A stretch of DNA of 64,000 nt from Paenibacillus sp. (lineage in GTDB: Bacteria > Bacillota > Bacilli > Paenibacillales > Paenibacillaceae), in contig JAILZT010000007.1 of assembly GCA_023512345.1 (NCBI GenBank), positions 62,001 to 126,000 on the forward strand, given 5' to 3'. A program made the position numbers and the translations under genes. Positions 32,634 through 42,701 of the stretch are shown here, in pieces. The notes below the pieces were generated by a model. That model made no database searches. It was given only the letters and a program-made list of their open reading frames with translations, and was not told the origin of the DNA. The first letter of the stretch is position 1; each line of letters begins with the position of its first letter.

Positions 32634-32894
32634 ATGGCAATCAAACTAATTAACATCGGCTTTGGAAATATTGTCTCTGCTAATCGTATCATTTCCATCG
32701 TCAGCCCGGAATCTGCACCGATTAAACGTATTATTCAGGAAGCAAGAGACCGGCATATGCTGATTGACGCTACATACGGTCGTCGGACGCGTGCCGTCAT
32801 TATTACAGACAGTGATCATGTCATTTTGTCAGCTGTTCAACCGGAGACTGTAGCACACCGCTTGTCCAGTAAAGACGACGATAACGACGAATAA
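32634..32894 (+). CDS. remA: extracellular matrix regulatory protein RemA (86 aa)
   Basis: A full-length DUF370 protein: [60 protein letters not shown]. RemA is a small DNA-binding protein that assembles in rings and activates biofilm matrix and osmoprotection genes in Bacillus. The GFGN and basic RRTR residues are the DNA-contacting part. Position between yicC and gmk matches B. subtilis ylzA. Confidence 0.95.
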   Translation: MAIKLINIGFGNIVSANRIISIVSPESAPIKRIIQEARDRHMLIDATYGRRTRAVIITDSDHVILSAVQPETVAHRLSSKDDDNDE

Positions 32895-32913
32895 CAACTA
32901 ATTGGAGTGTATT

Positions 32914-33483
32914 ATGTCAAAAGGATTACTAATCGTATTGTCCGGCCCGTCTGGGGTCGGCAAAGGAACCGTATGCACAGCTTTGCGGCCAAAAATGCCA
33001 GAACTGATCTATTCAGTGTCTGCTACAACACGTAGCCCACGTATAGGCGAACAGGATGGCGTCAATTATTTTTTCAAAACCAAGGAACAGTTTGCGGATA
33101 TGATAGAAGCAGACCAACTTCTTGAATATGCAGAGTACGTGGGTAATTTCTACGGTACTCCTAGAGATTTTGTAGAGCGGACACTTGATAGCGGGAAAGA
33201 TATTATTCTCGAGATTGAAGTACAGGGTGCACTCAAGGTTAAGGAGAAATTTCCTGAGGGCATATTTGTGTTCCTTCTTCCTCCATCTATGGATGAGCTT
33301 AAAGATCGGATTCGCGGGCGAGGAACTGAACACCCGGATATCATAGATCATCGGATGTCTGTAGCCGAGGATGAGATTAATCTGATGAGGCATTACGACT
33401 ACGCTGTGGTAAATGATGAAATTGATCTTGCCTGCAAGAGGATAGAAAGTATCATAATGGCCGAACATTGTAAAATCAGGTAA
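32914..33483 (+). CDS. gmk: guanylate kinase (189 aa)
   Basis: P-loop [13 protein letters not shown] at about residue 8, the GMP-binding block [32 protein letters not shown], and lid [11 protein letters not shown]. It phosphorylates GMP to GDP. ATG 32914 lies 4-5 bases after GGAGTG; the upstream in-frame TTG at 32902 overlaps that site. Confidence 0.97.
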   Translation: MSKGLLIVLSGPSGVGKGTVCTALRPKMPELIYSVSATTRSPRIGEQDGVNYFFKTKEQFADMIEADQLLEYAEYVGNFYGTPRDFVERTLDSGKDIILEIEVQGALKVKEKFPEGIFVFLLPPSMDELKDRIRGRGTEHPDIIDHRMSVAEDEINLMRHYDYAVVNDEIDLACKRIESIIMAEHCKIR

Positions 33484-33519
33484 TACGTTAACCAAAAACT
33501 AGATATGAAGAGGTGTCCC

Positions 33520-33738
33520 ATGTTATATCCATCGATAGATGAAATGATGACTAAAGTCGACAGTAAGTATTCGCTGGTAGTAGCATCATCACGCCGTGCA
33601 AGAGAATTGCGCGAAGGCGGTAAGACTGATATTAAATCGCCAAAATCCCACAAGCAGGTTGGCATAGCGCTTGAGGAAATTTATGAAGATCGTCTTATTG
33701 TTACACGTGGAGAAGAAGAAGAAGAAAGACGGAAATAG
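33520..33738 (+). CDS. rpoZ: RNA polymerase omega subunit (72 aa)
   Basis: MLYPSIDEMMTKVDSKYSLV, ASSRRARELREGG and KSHKQVGIALEEIYEDRL are the omega core. The C-terminal tail is very acidic then basic (EEEEERRK). The start at 33520 follows GAAGAGGTG; an in-frame ATG upstream overlaps that site. Omega stabilises RNA polymerase and takes part in ppGpp or GTP effects; the gmk-rpoZ neighbourhood is conserved. Confidence 0.95.
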   Translation: MLYPSIDEMMTKVDSKYSLVVASSRRARELREGGKTDIKSPKSHKQVGIALEEIYEDRLIVTRGEEEEERRK

Positions 33739-33898
33739 TCGCCTCTAGACTAGAATCCCTAAATGATTCTATAGTTTGTGATTCTGTGATATGAGCAATT
33801 TATAGATCTTATTATAAGTTGCTTATATTTTTACGGAGTCGCTCATTGTTCTTTTACCTAAGTGGAGTCGTAACTAAGATAAGTAATAGTTTTTTCTG

Positions 33899-33924
33899 AC
33901 AACCGGAAGGTTGTTATTTTTTTC
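33899..33924 (+). terminator. hairpin with T-run between rpoZ and coaBC
   Basis: ACAACC (33899-33904) pairs with GGTTGT (33909-33914) around GGAA, followed by TATTTTTTT. It probably ends or attenuates the gmk-rpoZ transcript. The rest of 33739-33986 is AT-rich with no gene. Confidence 0.7.
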
Positions 33925-33986
33925 TAATCATATAAGAAATATGTCCAAATAACTCGTTTGTTGAGACAGGCATAGGAGGGAAGATC

Positions 33987-35207
33987 ATGTTGAAAGGTAA
34001 AACAATCATCTTAGGCATCACAGGAGGAATTGCGGCGTATAAAGCAGCCTCTTTGTGCAGTAAGCTTGTGCAAAAGGGTGCGCAGGTTCATGTAATAATG
34101 ACAGCTTCAGCCAAGGAATTCATTACAGAGCTAACATTGCAGTCATTATCTAAGCAACGTGTATATAGCGATACATTCCAGGAGCGTGATCCGTCCTCTA
34201 TCTCTCATATTGATCTTGCTGATTCTGCTGATCTCGTACTGGTTGCACCGGCAACAGCCAATATTATCGCCAAAATGGCTCATGGACTTGCCGATGATAT
34301 GCTTTCAACAACTTTGCTGGCAACAACAGCCCCAGTAATGGTGGCTCCAGCTATGAACGTACATATGTACCAGCATCCGGCAGTTATTCACAATATGAAT
34401 ATCCTTGCAGAACGCGGTGTGCAATTTATAGAGCCAGGTGAAGGACTGCTGGCCTGTGGTTACGTTGGAAAAGGAAGGCTGGAAGAACCTGAGGCTATTG
34501 TGGGTTGTATTGAGACATTTTTTAGGATGAAGCAAGATGAGAAGTCCGGCGCTCTATCGGGAAAAAAGGTAGTCATAACCGCTGGGGGTACGATCGAAAG
34601 AATTGACCCTGTACGCTACATTTCAAATGACTCATCCGGCAAAATGGGCTTTGCCATAGCCCGTGCCGCACGGGACATGGGAGCGGACGTAACCTTGGTA
34701 GCTGCACGTACGGATGAAAAGCCTCCTAAGGATATTCGAGTGGTTCAAGTTCAGTCCGCACAGGATATGCTTGAAGCGGTTTCTACTCTCTGGGAGGATT
34801 GTGACATTCTGATTAAAGCGGCGGCAGTATCGGATTACAGACCGAAAGAGAGTATGCCATCCAAAATCAAGAAGAGTGGTGATCTTATGACGCTTGAGCT
34901 CACAAAGACCACTGATATATTAGAAACACTCGGCAAGCGTAAAAAAAATCAATTCCTCATTGGTTTTGCCGCAGAGACAGGTAATGTAGAGGGCTATGCC
35001 AAGGAAAAGCTGGCTCGTAAAAATTGTGATCTTATCGTTGCGAATGATGTCAGCGTCGCCGGTGCTGGCTTTGGAGTAGATACGAATATTGTGTCTATCT
35101 ATGACCGGGACGGTCTGGTTGTCAGTCTTCCGCAGCTATCCAAGGACGAGGTTGCCCAACACCTTCTAGCTCTAACGGCGACGCGAATTTCCGGAGTATC
35201 TTTATAA
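33987..35207 (+). CDS. coaBC: phosphopantothenoylcysteine decarboxylase / phosphopantothenate-cysteine ligase (406 aa)
   Basis: CoaC half (1-~190): GITGGIAAYKAASL for FMN, His in SHIDLADSAD, PAMNVHMYQHP and the active Cys loop LLACGYVGKGRL. CoaB half (~190-406): KKVVITAGGTIERIDPVRYI, SNDSSGKMGFAIA and a FAAETGNVEGYAKEKLARK block. Together they turn 4'-phosphopantothenate and Cys into 4'-phosphopantetheine for coenzyme A. The TAATG junction with priA couples the two. Confidence 0.96.
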   Translation: MLKGKTIILGITGGIAAYKAASLCSKLVQKGAQVHVIMTASAKEFITELTLQSLSKQRVYSDTFQERDPSSISHIDLADSADLVLVAPATANIIAKMAHGLADDMLSTTLLATTAPVMVAPAMNVHMYQHPAVIHNMNILAERGVQFIEPGEGLLACGYVGKGRLEEPEAIVGCIETFFRMKQDEKSGALSGKKVVITAGGTIERIDPVRYISNDSSGKMGFAIARAARDMGADVTLVAARTDEKPPKDIRVVQVQSAQDMLEAVSTLWEDCDILIKAAAVSDYRPKESMPSKIKKSGDLMTLELTKTTDILETLGKRKKNQFLIGFAAETGNVEGYAKEKLARKNCDLIVANDVSVAGAGFGVDTNIVSIYDRDGLVVSLPQLSKDEVAQHLLALTATRISGVSL

Positions 35208-37765
35208 TGGATATTGCAAAGGTCATAGTCGATGTTCCTGTCCGCAGCACTGACCGACCTTTTGATTATTCCATTCCTCAGTCACTGAGAGTATGGATTG
35301 AAGTGGGCAGCAGAGTAGCTGTTCCGTTCGGTCACCGTACTGTTCAGGGGTTTGTCATCGCTCTAGAATCAGGGGATCTACAAGAAATACCGGGTCTCAA
35401 GCCTATACAGGAGGTCCTTGATTTAATCCCTCCGCTATCTCCCGAGCTAATTGATCTGGCGGAGTGGATGAGTCATAGATATGCCTGCCGCCGGATATCT
35501 GCGCTGCAAGCGATGCTCCCGACGGCCCTTAAGGGTAAAGCTGAGCGGTTTATTTCAATGGGTGAACCCGTGCTGGATTCCTCAAATGAGAGTAGTACAG
35601 ATACGATTTTCCTGGATGAGGAACTGTTTCCAATGTTTCCTGACACAGGGCGGGAAGAACGTGAGATTAGGGACTTTGTATCGCGCAGCGGCGGCGAAGT
35701 GTCTATGAAGCAGTTAACCCGCGCATTTCCTGAGTCAGCGGAAACCGTAAAGTTCATGCTCCGACGGGGTGAACTTATCGAAAGTCAAACCATTAAGGAC
35801 AAGATGGGCAAGAAAAAACTAAAAGCAGTGAATTTAGCACTTGGCGCAGAGTCAGCAAGAGAAACTTTGAACAGTTTTCCGGCTAGATCTGCTCGTCAGA
35901 AGGAAGTGCTGTCATTTTTAATAGAGATGGAAGCTATGCTGCCTTTACCTCTGAAAGAGGTTTTATCTATTCTGCAAGTTACTGCAAGTACTGTGAAAAG
36001 TCTGGAGGAGAAGGGGTACATAGAGATCAGTGAGATTGAAGTGTATCGTGACCCCTACCAAGGTCGTGACTTCAAACCCACTCAGCCTCTGCCCCTTACA
36101 GCAGAACAGGAAGTAGTATATACACGAATAGCAAGTACGGTAGATACACAGCAGCATGAAGTTTTTTTATTGCATGGAGTTACAGGGAGCGGCAAGACGG
36201 AGATTTATTTGCAGTGTATCCAGCGGTGTATGGATCAAGGCCGCCAGGCTGTAGTTCTTGTTCCGGAAATATCGTTGACTCCACAAATGGTGGAACGTTT
36301 CAAAGGCCGATTTGGCAGCGGGGTGGCTGTGATGCATAGCCGGTTGTCTGTAGGTGAAAGGTATGACGAATGGCGTAAAATTCGTGAAGGCAAAGCAACA
36401 GTTGCAGTCGGAGCGCGTTCCGCTATATTTGCTCCTTTTACACATCTAGGGTTGATCATCATGGATGAGGAGCATGAGGGCTCTTATAAACAAGAAGAAA
36501 ATCCAAAGTATCATGCCCGTGATGTAGCTGTCCGCAGGGCTGAGCAGGGTGATGCGGTGGTTATTTTGGGTTCGGCTACTCCTTCTCTGGAGAGCTATTA
36601 TGCAGCCAGATCACAGAATGATATTCACTTTTCACCAGTCCTGCTGCAAATGCCGAGCAGGGCATTAGGGAATGAACTTCCAAAGGTTCAAGTTGTAGAT
36701 ATGCGTGAAGAGTTGAAAGAAGGCAATCGATCCATGTTCAGTCGTGCACTCCACAGTTCATTGGCTGATAGATTAACTCGCGGAGAGCAGACAGTGCTTT
36801 TGCTGAATCGCCGTGGATTCTCCACCTTTGTAATGTGCCGTGCTTGCGGATTTGTGGCAGGATGCCCAGAATGCGATATTTCTTTAACCTACCATAGCCG
36901 CAGCGATAATCTGCGCTGTCATTACTGTGGACATGCAGAACCATCACCAAAGGTATGTCCAGAGTGTGCCAGTGAGCATATTCGTTTCTTCGGAACAGGG
37001 ACTCAGCGGGTAGAGGAAGAGCTTGGTAAGTTATTCCCGGGTATTCGAGTTATTCGGATGGATGTGGATACGACTACAGAGAAGGGGTCCCATGAGAAGT
37101 TGTTGGGCCAATTCAGGGATAAAAAAGCAGATGTTCTACTAGGCACTCAGATGGTAGCGAAGGGGCTTGATTTCCCTGATGTTACGCTTGTGGGTGTTAT
37201 TACCGCAGATTCTGCGCTCAACCTTCCGGATTTCCGAGCTGCGGAAAAAACGTTTCAGCTATTGACGCAAGTGGCGGGACGAGCGGGTCGGCATCATCTT
37301 CCGGGTGAAGTGGTTGTTCAATCATACACCCCTGAGCATTATTCTATTGTTCACGCTAGCGGACATGATTACACTTCCTTTATGCTTGATGAGTTGAAAC
37401 ACCGGAGAAGTCTACATTATCCCCCTTACTGCAGATTAATTCTGGTAACACTTTCACATGAGCAGCTTCCAGTATTGCTTCGTCTTTCAGAGAATTATGC
37501 CTTGAATCTGCAGGGGAAGGCAAGGCAGCAAAGATGGTACGGAAGTCTGGATAAAGAATTTTCAGATGCGTTGGAGCTGTTGGGGCCAGTAGCTTCTCCG
37601 ATGCCTCGGCTTAAGGGCAGATACAGGTTCCAGTGTATTATTAAGTGGCGCGGCTCAATTGATGCAATCGGGTTGGCCCGAGTTGTGGCGGAAGAATTGG
37701 AAGATTCAACCCGTGATACAGGTCTCCAAATCAGCATTGATGTTGACCCACAGATGTTAATGTAA
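35207..37765 (+). CDS. priA: primosomal protein N', replication restart helicase (852 aa)
   Basis: An N-terminal 3'-end-binding domain (VIVDVPVRSTDRPFDYSIP), a winged-helix part, a superfamily 2 helicase core with Walker A HGVTGSGKTEIYL and box DEEHEGSYKQEE, and the zinc-binding insert with eight Cys (CRACGFVAGCPEC, CHYCGHAEPSPKVCPEC). Length is slightly above the family norm. It reloads DnaB-type helicase at stalled forks. It is coupled to coaBC by a 1-base overlap. Confidence 0.96.
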   Translation: MDIAKVIVDVPVRSTDRPFDYSIPQSLRVWIEVGSRVAVPFGHRTVQGFVIALESGDLQEIPGLKPIQEVLDLIPPLSPELIDLAEWMSHRYACRRISALQAMLPTALKGKAERFISMGEPVLDSSNESSTDTIFLDEELFPMFPDTGREEREIRDFVSRSGGEVSMKQLTRAFPESAETVKFMLRRGELIESQTIKDKMGKKKLKAVNLALGAESARETLNSFPARSARQKEVLSFLIEMEAMLPLPLKEVLSILQVTASTVKSLEEKGYIEISEIEVYRDPYQGRDFKPTQPLPLTAEQEVVYTRIASTVDTQQHEVFLLHGVTGSGKTEIYLQCIQRCMDQGRQAVVLVPEISLTPQMVERFKGRFGSGVAVMHSRLSVGERYDEWRKIREGKATVAVGARSAIFAPFTHLGLIIMDEEHEGSYKQEENPKYHARDVAVRRAEQGDAVVILGSATPSLESYYAARSQNDIHFSPVLLQMPSRALGNELPKVQVVDMREELKEGNRSMFSRALHSSLADRLTRGEQTVLLLNRRGFSTFVMCRACGFVAGCPECDISLTYHSRSDNLRCHYCGHAEPSPKVCPECASEHIRFFGTGTQRVEEELGKLFPGIRVIRMDVDTTTEKGSHEKLLGQFRDKKADVLLGTQMVAKGLDFPDVTLVGVITADSALNLPDFRAAEKTFQLLTQVAGRAGRHHLPGEVVVQSYTPEHYSIVHASGHDYTSFMLDELKHRRSLHYPPYCRLILVTLSHEQLPVLLRLSENYALNLQGKARQQRWYGSLDKEFSDALELLGPVASPMPRLKGRYRFQCIIKWRGSIDAIGLARVVAEELEDSTRDTGLQISIDVDPQMLM

Positions 37766-37878
37766 TTTCTTTTGAATATATATAACTATCTTATATTTCA
37801 AAAAAAGACGGTAATACCGTTTCTTAATGTGATAAAATACTACGGGACTATGTTTAGGAAAAGAAAGGTGTTGAAGGT

Positions 37879-38364
37879 ATGGCAATACGTTTGATCGTAC
37901 AAGAACCTGATGATGTGCTTCACAAAAGAGCAAAAGAAGTTGCAGTAGTTACGCCTAATGTTAAAAAATTGCTCGATGATATGGCTCATACGATGTATGA
38001 CGCTGAAGGTGTAGGATTAGCAGCACCACAAGTAGGTATCCTAAAAAGGCTGATCGTTATAGATGCAGATGATGAGAATGGATTGATTAAAATGATTAAT
38101 CCAGAGATTATCCATTCTGAGGGAGAGCAGCTAGGGCCTGAGGGTTGCCTCAGCATTCCGGGAATTAACGGTGATGTTCGCAGAGCAGAGACTGTAACTG
38201 TTCGTGGCCTAAATCGTGATGGTGAAGAAATTACAATTACCGGGAGCGGTCTTCTTGCCCGGGCGTTTCAGCATGAGATTGACCACCTTAATGGCGTATT
38301 GTTTACTGATATTGCTGAGAAGGTATATGAGATGAAACTTGACCGTAACGAGACTGAGGAGTGA
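37879..38364 (+). CDS. def: peptide deformylase (161 aa)
   Basis: All three motifs: GVGLAAPQVG (37-46), EGCLSIPG with the metal Cys, and QHEIDHLNGVLF with HExxH. It removes the formyl group from nascent proteins. It is of the shorter, type-1-like class. fmt follows after 5 bases, giving the classical def-fmt pair. Confidence 0.97.
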   Translation: MAIRLIVQEPDDVLHKRAKEVAVVTPNVKKLLDDMAHTMYDAEGVGLAAPQVGILKRLIVIDADDENGLIKMINPEIIHSEGEQLGPEGCLSIPGINGDVRRAETVTVRGLNRDGEEITITGSGLLARAFQHEIDHLNGVLFTDIAEKVYEMKLDRNETEE

Positions 38365-38369
38365 ACAAA

Positions 38370-39320
38370 ATGAAGATTGTGTTCATGGGCACACCCGCCT
38401 TTGCGGTGCCTTGTCTGCAAATGCTCGTTGAAGAAGGCTACAATGTCGTGGCTGTACTGACTCAACCCGATCGCCCGCAAGGCAGAAAAAAGACCCTGAC
38501 AGCATCGCCAGTCAAGGAAGCTGCTCTATCTTTAGGTATACCGGTTCTCCAGCCTGAACGCTTAAGACGTGAAGAGGCGGTAGCCGAGCTTGCTGCCTAT
38601 GAGCCTGAACTGATTGTAACGGCTGCTTACGGACAAATATTGCCGAAAATAGTGCTGGATATGCCTGCGCGCGGCTGTATTAACGTCCATGGATCATTAC
38701 TTCCTAAATATCGCGGTGGAGCACCTATACAGCGTTCTGTGATTAACGGTGAGAAAGTAACAGGGGTTACTTTAATGTATATGGCTGAAGGGATCGATAC
38801 AGGAGATATGATTTCTCGTGTGGAAGTTCCGATTGAAGAAGATGATACTGCGGGTACGATGTTTGACAAACTAAGCTTGGCCGGCCGGGATTTATTGAAG
38901 GCAGAGATGCCGCGTTTGATAACGGGACCCGTTTCTACGACACCACAGGATGATAATGAAGCTACATATGCGCCTAATCTAAAGCGCGAAGATGAGCGGA
39001 TCGATTGGAATGCTGGATCACGTGATATCTATAACCGGATACGCGGATTAGTACCCTTTTCCGGAATGTTCACCCTTTGGAATGATGAGACGTTTAAGAT
39101 TTGGGCTGCGGCTAACCCATCTGAGGCTTTTGAAATACAAAATGATGCAACAGATACAGTGCCCGGTACAGTGCTTGCATTAAACGAACACGGGATTGTT
39201 GTGAAGACCGGTGACGGAGTTCTTCTCCTGACTACTGTTCAGCCTCCAGGCAAAAAAGCCATGAGTGCCAGTGATTTCGCTCGCGGCGGTTCGATGAAAC
39301 CCGGCACGGTGCTTATATGA
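38370..39320 (+). CDS. fmt: methionyl-tRNA formyltransferase (316 aa)
   Basis: Catalytic block INVHGSLLPKYRGGAPIQRS with Asn and His, and EGIDTGDMI with Asp; MKIVFMGTPAFAVP at the N terminus. The C-terminal tRNA-binding OB-like domain begins about residue 205. ATG 38370 lies 8 bases after GGAG; the GTG at 38361 lies on the site. It overlaps rsmB by ATGA. Confidence 0.97.
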   Translation: MKIVFMGTPAFAVPCLQMLVEEGYNVVAVLTQPDRPQGRKKTLTASPVKEAALSLGIPVLQPERLRREEAVAELAAYEPELIVTAAYGQILPKIVLDMPARGCINVHGSLLPKYRGGAPIQRSVINGEKVTGVTLMYMAEGIDTGDMISRVEVPIEEDDTAGTMFDKLSLAGRDLLKAEMPRLITGPVSTTPQDDNEATYAPNLKREDERIDWNAGSRDIYNRIRGLVPFSGMFTLWNDETFKIWAAANPSEAFEIQNDATDTVPGTVLALNEHGIVVKTGDGVLLLTTVQPPGKKAMSASDFARGGSMKPGTVLI

Positions 39321-40729
39321 GTGCGGGCGGTAACGGGAATGACTCTAACAAAGCACGCAGCAAAAAAAGCAAACCAACTCCTGCTACGGCTAGAGAAGTC
39401 GCTCTTGATGTCTTAGTACGTGTAGATGAACAGGGAGCTTACAGTAACTTACTCCTGAACACCAGTCTTCAAAAGTCAGGATTAAGCCGCGAAGATGCTG
39501 GGCTTGCTACAGAGCTTGTGTATGGTACGATTTCCCGATTAATCACCCTGGATTTTGTGCTTGAGCAGTTTGTTAGCAAAGGGATCGTAAAATTGCAGCC
39601 CTGGGTACGGAGTTTACTTCGACTTAGTCTCTATCAGATCATGTATCTGGATCGAATTCCTTCGCACGCGGCAGTTAATGAGGCTGTTAATATATCTAAA
39701 AAACGTGGGCACCAAGGTATCTCCGGTATGGTAAATGGAGTTCTCCGTAGTGTTCTTCGGGCTGGGACTCTTCCGGTTTTCCCTGAAAATCTAAGTGAGG
39801 CTAAGCGTATTTCCCTCCAGCATTCCCACCCCCTATGGATGGTAAAGCGGTGGATTACAGAGTATGGAGCGGATACAGCGGAGGCCATTTGTGCTGCCAA
39901 TAATGAACCTCCAGCCGTTAGTGTACGCGTGAATACAACCATGATCAGCCGGGAAAAGCTGCTAAATGAAATGCTTGAGCAGGGGATGAACGCAGCGGCT
40001 TCTGAAGTAAGTCCTTATGGTATTGTGGTCAAGGGTGGAGGGAATATGGCTCTTACACCCTGGTATCGTGACGGTTACTTGTCGATTCAGGATGAGAGCT
40101 CTATGCTCGTAGCTGAAGCTGTAGCTCCAGAACCTGGGATGAAAGTTCTCGATTGCTGTGCAGCTCCAGGAGGAAAGACTGCTCATATGGCTGAGCTTAT
40201 GGGAGATGTGGGTTATATCAGTGCTAACGACCTGCATTTACATAAGGCCAAGCTTATCAGTGATCAGGCTGAACGTCTTGGACTAAATTGTATTGAGACT
40301 GGTAGTGTTGATGCTATGGATCTAGAGAGTACGTGCGAGCATGCATCCTTCGATCGGATATTGCTGGATGCTCCTTGCTCAGGTCTCGGAGTTATTCGGC
40401 GTAAACCTGATTTGAAATGGCGCAAAGAGCCTGAGGATGTTGACAGTATTTCTGCATTACAAAAAGGTTTGCTTGAATCGGTCTCAAAGCTGCTTAAACC
40501 TGGTGGCGTGCTGGTTTATAGTACGTGTACGACGGAGCAGGCAGAGAACAGCGAAATCGTGTCCGCATTTTTGGAGCAGAACCCTGACTTTACGGCTGTG
40601 ACCTTTTCATCACCACTTTGGGATCGACTGCAGGACACTGCGCTAGCTAGAGGGGAAGGTATCCAAATCTTGCCGAATCATTTTGGGAGCGATGGGTTTT
40701 ACATTTCCCGATTACAGCGACGTTTGTAG
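39317..40729 (+). CDS. rsmB: 16S rRNA (cytosine-967-C5) methyltransferase (470 aa)
   Basis: An N-terminal NusB-like RNA-binding domain (residues ~25-160) and a C-terminal methyltransferase with SAM loop [18 protein letters not shown], motif [20 protein letters not shown], and motif [17 protein letters not shown] holding the catalytic Cys. Length is somewhat above the usual ~430-450 because of a Ser/Lys-rich N terminus. Confidence 0.95.
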   Translation: MSAGGNGNDSNKARSKKSKPTPATAREVALDVLVRVDEQGAYSNLLLNTSLQKSGLSREDAGLATELVYGTISRLITLDFVLEQFVSKGIVKLQPWVRSLLRLSLYQIMYLDRIPSHAAVNEAVNISKKRGHQGISGMVNGVLRSVLRAGTLPVFPENLSEAKRISLQHSHPLWMVKRWITEYGADTAEAICAANNEPPAVSVRVNTTMISREKLLNEMLEQGMNAAASEVSPYGIVVKGGGNMALTPWYRDGYLSIQDESSMLVAEAVAPEPGMKVLDCCAAPGGKTAHMAELMGDVGYISANDLHLHKAKLISDQAERLGLNCIETGSVDAMDLESTCEHASFDRILLDAPCSGLGVIRRKPDLKWRKEPEDVDSISALQKGLLESVSKLLKPGGVLVYSTCTTEQAENSEIVSAFLEQNPDFTAVTFSSPLWDRLQDTALARGEGIQILPNHFGSDGFYISRLQRRL

Positions 40730-40763
40730 CATAATACACCGTAGTTTGATCGTTAGCCATCGC

Positions 40764-40795
40764 GCCCGCCGGGCTCTCCCGGTGGGCTTTTCTTT
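40764..40795 (+). terminator. hairpin between rsmB and rlmN
   Basis: GCCCGCCGGG (40764-40773) pairs with CCCGGTGGGC (40778-40787) with one G-T pair around CTCT, followed by TTTTCTTTT. Confidence 0.75.
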
Positions 40796-40877
40796 TACCG
40801 AGCCTATATTTTATGTTAAAATAGAAAGAATGAGAAATAATAAGCATATCCTTAAGAAAGAACAGGTGCTAACTATA

Positions 40878-41918
40878 ATGAAACCTTTAATATATGATTT
40901 TTCCTTGGAAGAGTTGCAGCAATGGGCAAAAGATAACGGAGAACCCGCTTTTCGAGGTGGGCAGATTTTTGATTGGCTTTATGTGAAACGTGTTAGCGAA
41001 TTTGAAGCAATGAGCAACCTCTCCAAAAGTTTGCGTGAGAAGCTTAAGGAGCAATTTTCAATTGCAGCCCTAACGGAAATAACGAAGTTGGAATCTAAAG
41101 ACGGCACGGTTAAATTCTTGTTTGGCTTGCACGATGACCATGCCATTGAGACTGTAATTATGAAGCATAATTATGGTAACAGCGTTTGTGTTACAACACA
41201 GGTTGGCTGTCGTATCGGTTGTACCTTCTGTGCCTCTACTCTTGGAGGTTTGAAGCGGGACTTGACGGCAGGTGAAATTGTAGCTCAAGTGGTACGATCC
41301 CAACAAATTTTGGATACTCGCGGTGAGCGTGTCAGCAGTATTGTAATTATGGGTACAGGAGAACCCTTCGAGAATTATGATGCAACAATGAGATTTTTGC
41401 GCCTAATGATCCATGAAAAGGGTCTTAATATAGGGCAACGCCATATTACGGTCTCGACCAGCGGCATTGTTCCAAGCATTTATAAATTCGCGGATGAAGA
41501 TACACAAATCAATCTGGCGATCTCCATTCACGCTCCAAATGATGCGCTGCGTTCTAAGCTTATGCCGGTTAACCGCAGGTTCCCTTTTGACGATGTAATT
41601 GAATCCTTGCGTTATTACCAGGCCAAAACAGGACGACGCGTAAGTTTTGAATATGCGTTGATTGGTGGAGTAAATGACCAACCGGAGCATGCTGAAGAAC
41701 TGGCAGGCGTACTAAAGACTATGCTGTGCCACGTCAATCTCATCCCGGTCAATCATGTGCCGGAACGCAAGTATGTGAGAACTTCCCGCAATGACATCTT
41801 TGAGTTTCAACGGATATTGGCAGATCATGGAGTGAATGTTACAATACGCCGTGAGCAAGGCCATGATATCGCAGCCGCGTGCGGACAGCTGCGCGCTAAA
41901 CACATGGAGTTGGGGTGA
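40878..41918 (+). CDS. rlmN: 23S rRNA (adenine-2503-C2)/tRNA methyltransferase, radical SAM (346 aa)
   Basis: The radical SAM motif is CRIGCTFC (Cx3Cx2C) after [28 protein letters not shown] and [20 protein letters not shown] supply the methyl-accepting Cys near the C terminus. The start is placed at [16 protein letters not shown] (40878) for family length; the frame stays open upstream. Being Cfr-like in fold but with the RlmN spacing, it is a housekeeping enzyme and not a resistance gene. Confidence 0.94.
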   Translation: MKPLIYDFSLEELQQWAKDNGEPAFRGGQIFDWLYVKRVSEFEAMSNLSKSLREKLKEQFSIAALTEITKLESKDGTVKFLFGLHDDHAIETVIMKHNYGNSVCVTTQVGCRIGCTFCASTLGGLKRDLTAGEIVAQVVRSQQILDTRGERVSSIVIMGTGEPFENYDATMRFLRLMIHEKGLNIGQRHITVSTSGIVPSIYKFADEDTQINLAISIHAPNDALRSKLMPVNRRFPFDDVIESLRYYQAKTGRRVSFEYALIGGVNDQPEHAEELAGVLKTMLCHVNLIPVNHVPERKYVRTSRNDIFEFQRILADHGVNVTIRREQGHDIAAACGQLRAKHMELG

Positions 41919-41924
41919 GGATAT

Positions 41925-42701
41925 TTGATCAGAACAGTTCATGCCAGCGACATTGGTCGGGTACGTTCCGTCAATGAAGATTCAGTCTGGGTCGGCGCGA
42001 CGCGCCACGGTTATACACTTGGAATTATCGCCGACGGAATGGGCGGTCACCAGGCGGGTGATATTGCAAGCAAGCTTGCTTTGAATGATATTAGGCACAA
42101 TCTTGACAGTTTACAACCGGATATTTCTAATGACGGTCTGAGAGACGCCTTATCAGCCGCTATTTTGGGAGCCAATAATACGGTCTTCAAGGAAGCATCA
42201 AGTGATGAAAAGTACCACAATATGGGTACTACCGTGGTTGCTGTGCTGTTGAATGGCTCTGCCGGATATATTGGTCACATTGGTGACAGCAGAGCCTACA
42301 AAGTGAAAGAAGGTATTGCACTTCAGCTAACCGAAGATCATACGTTGGTCAATGAGCTATTTAAGAACGGCCAAATCAGCCAGGAAGAGCTAGAAAACCA
42401 TCCTCGCCGCAATGTGCTGACTAGAGCCCTTGGAACGGACGAGGAAACCAAAGTTGATGTGTTATCCATTTCTCTAGAACCAGAGGAAGTGCTGCTTCTC
42501 TGCAGTGATGGCTTAAGTAATTATGTCAGCACAGAGAACTTGGGGAAAGTAGCTGGAATATTAGAGATAACACTGGAAGAAAGAGCAGACCGATTACTTC
42601 AGCTGGCATTGCTTGCTGGCGGCGGCGATAATATTAGCGTCGCTATGTTAGAACATCAAGAAGAGGCCTCTGTGCCCGAAGCAAAGGGGGGGGACTTATG
42701 A
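41925..42701 (+). CDS. prpC: PP2C-type protein phosphatase, PrpC/Stp1 (258 aa)
   Basis: A TTG start at 41925 follows GGTGAGGA. PP2C metal-site motifs: NEDSVWVG, IADGMGGHQAGD, IGHIGDSRAYK, LLCSDGLSNYV and GGGDNISVAML. It dephosphorylates substrates of the neighbouring kinase. It overlaps prkC by ATGA. Confidence 0.96.
   Translation: MIRTVHASDIGRVRSVNEDSVWVGATRHGYTLGIIADGMGGHQAGDIASKLALNDIRHNLDSLQPDISNDGLRDALSAAILGANNTVFKEASSDEKYHNMGTTVVAVLLNGSAGYIGHIGDSRAYKVKEGIALQLTEDHTLVNELFKNGQISQEELENHPRRNVLTRALGTDEETKVDVLSISLEPEEVLLLCSDGLSNYVSTENLGKVAGILEITLEERADRLLQLALLAGGGDNISVAMLEHQEEASVPEAKGGDL

Noticed and set aside
40683..40877. 65-codon N-terminal extension of rlmN
   Set aside because: It overlaps the end of rsmB and a terminator hairpin and is not part of the family; the internal ATG at 40878 gives the normal length.
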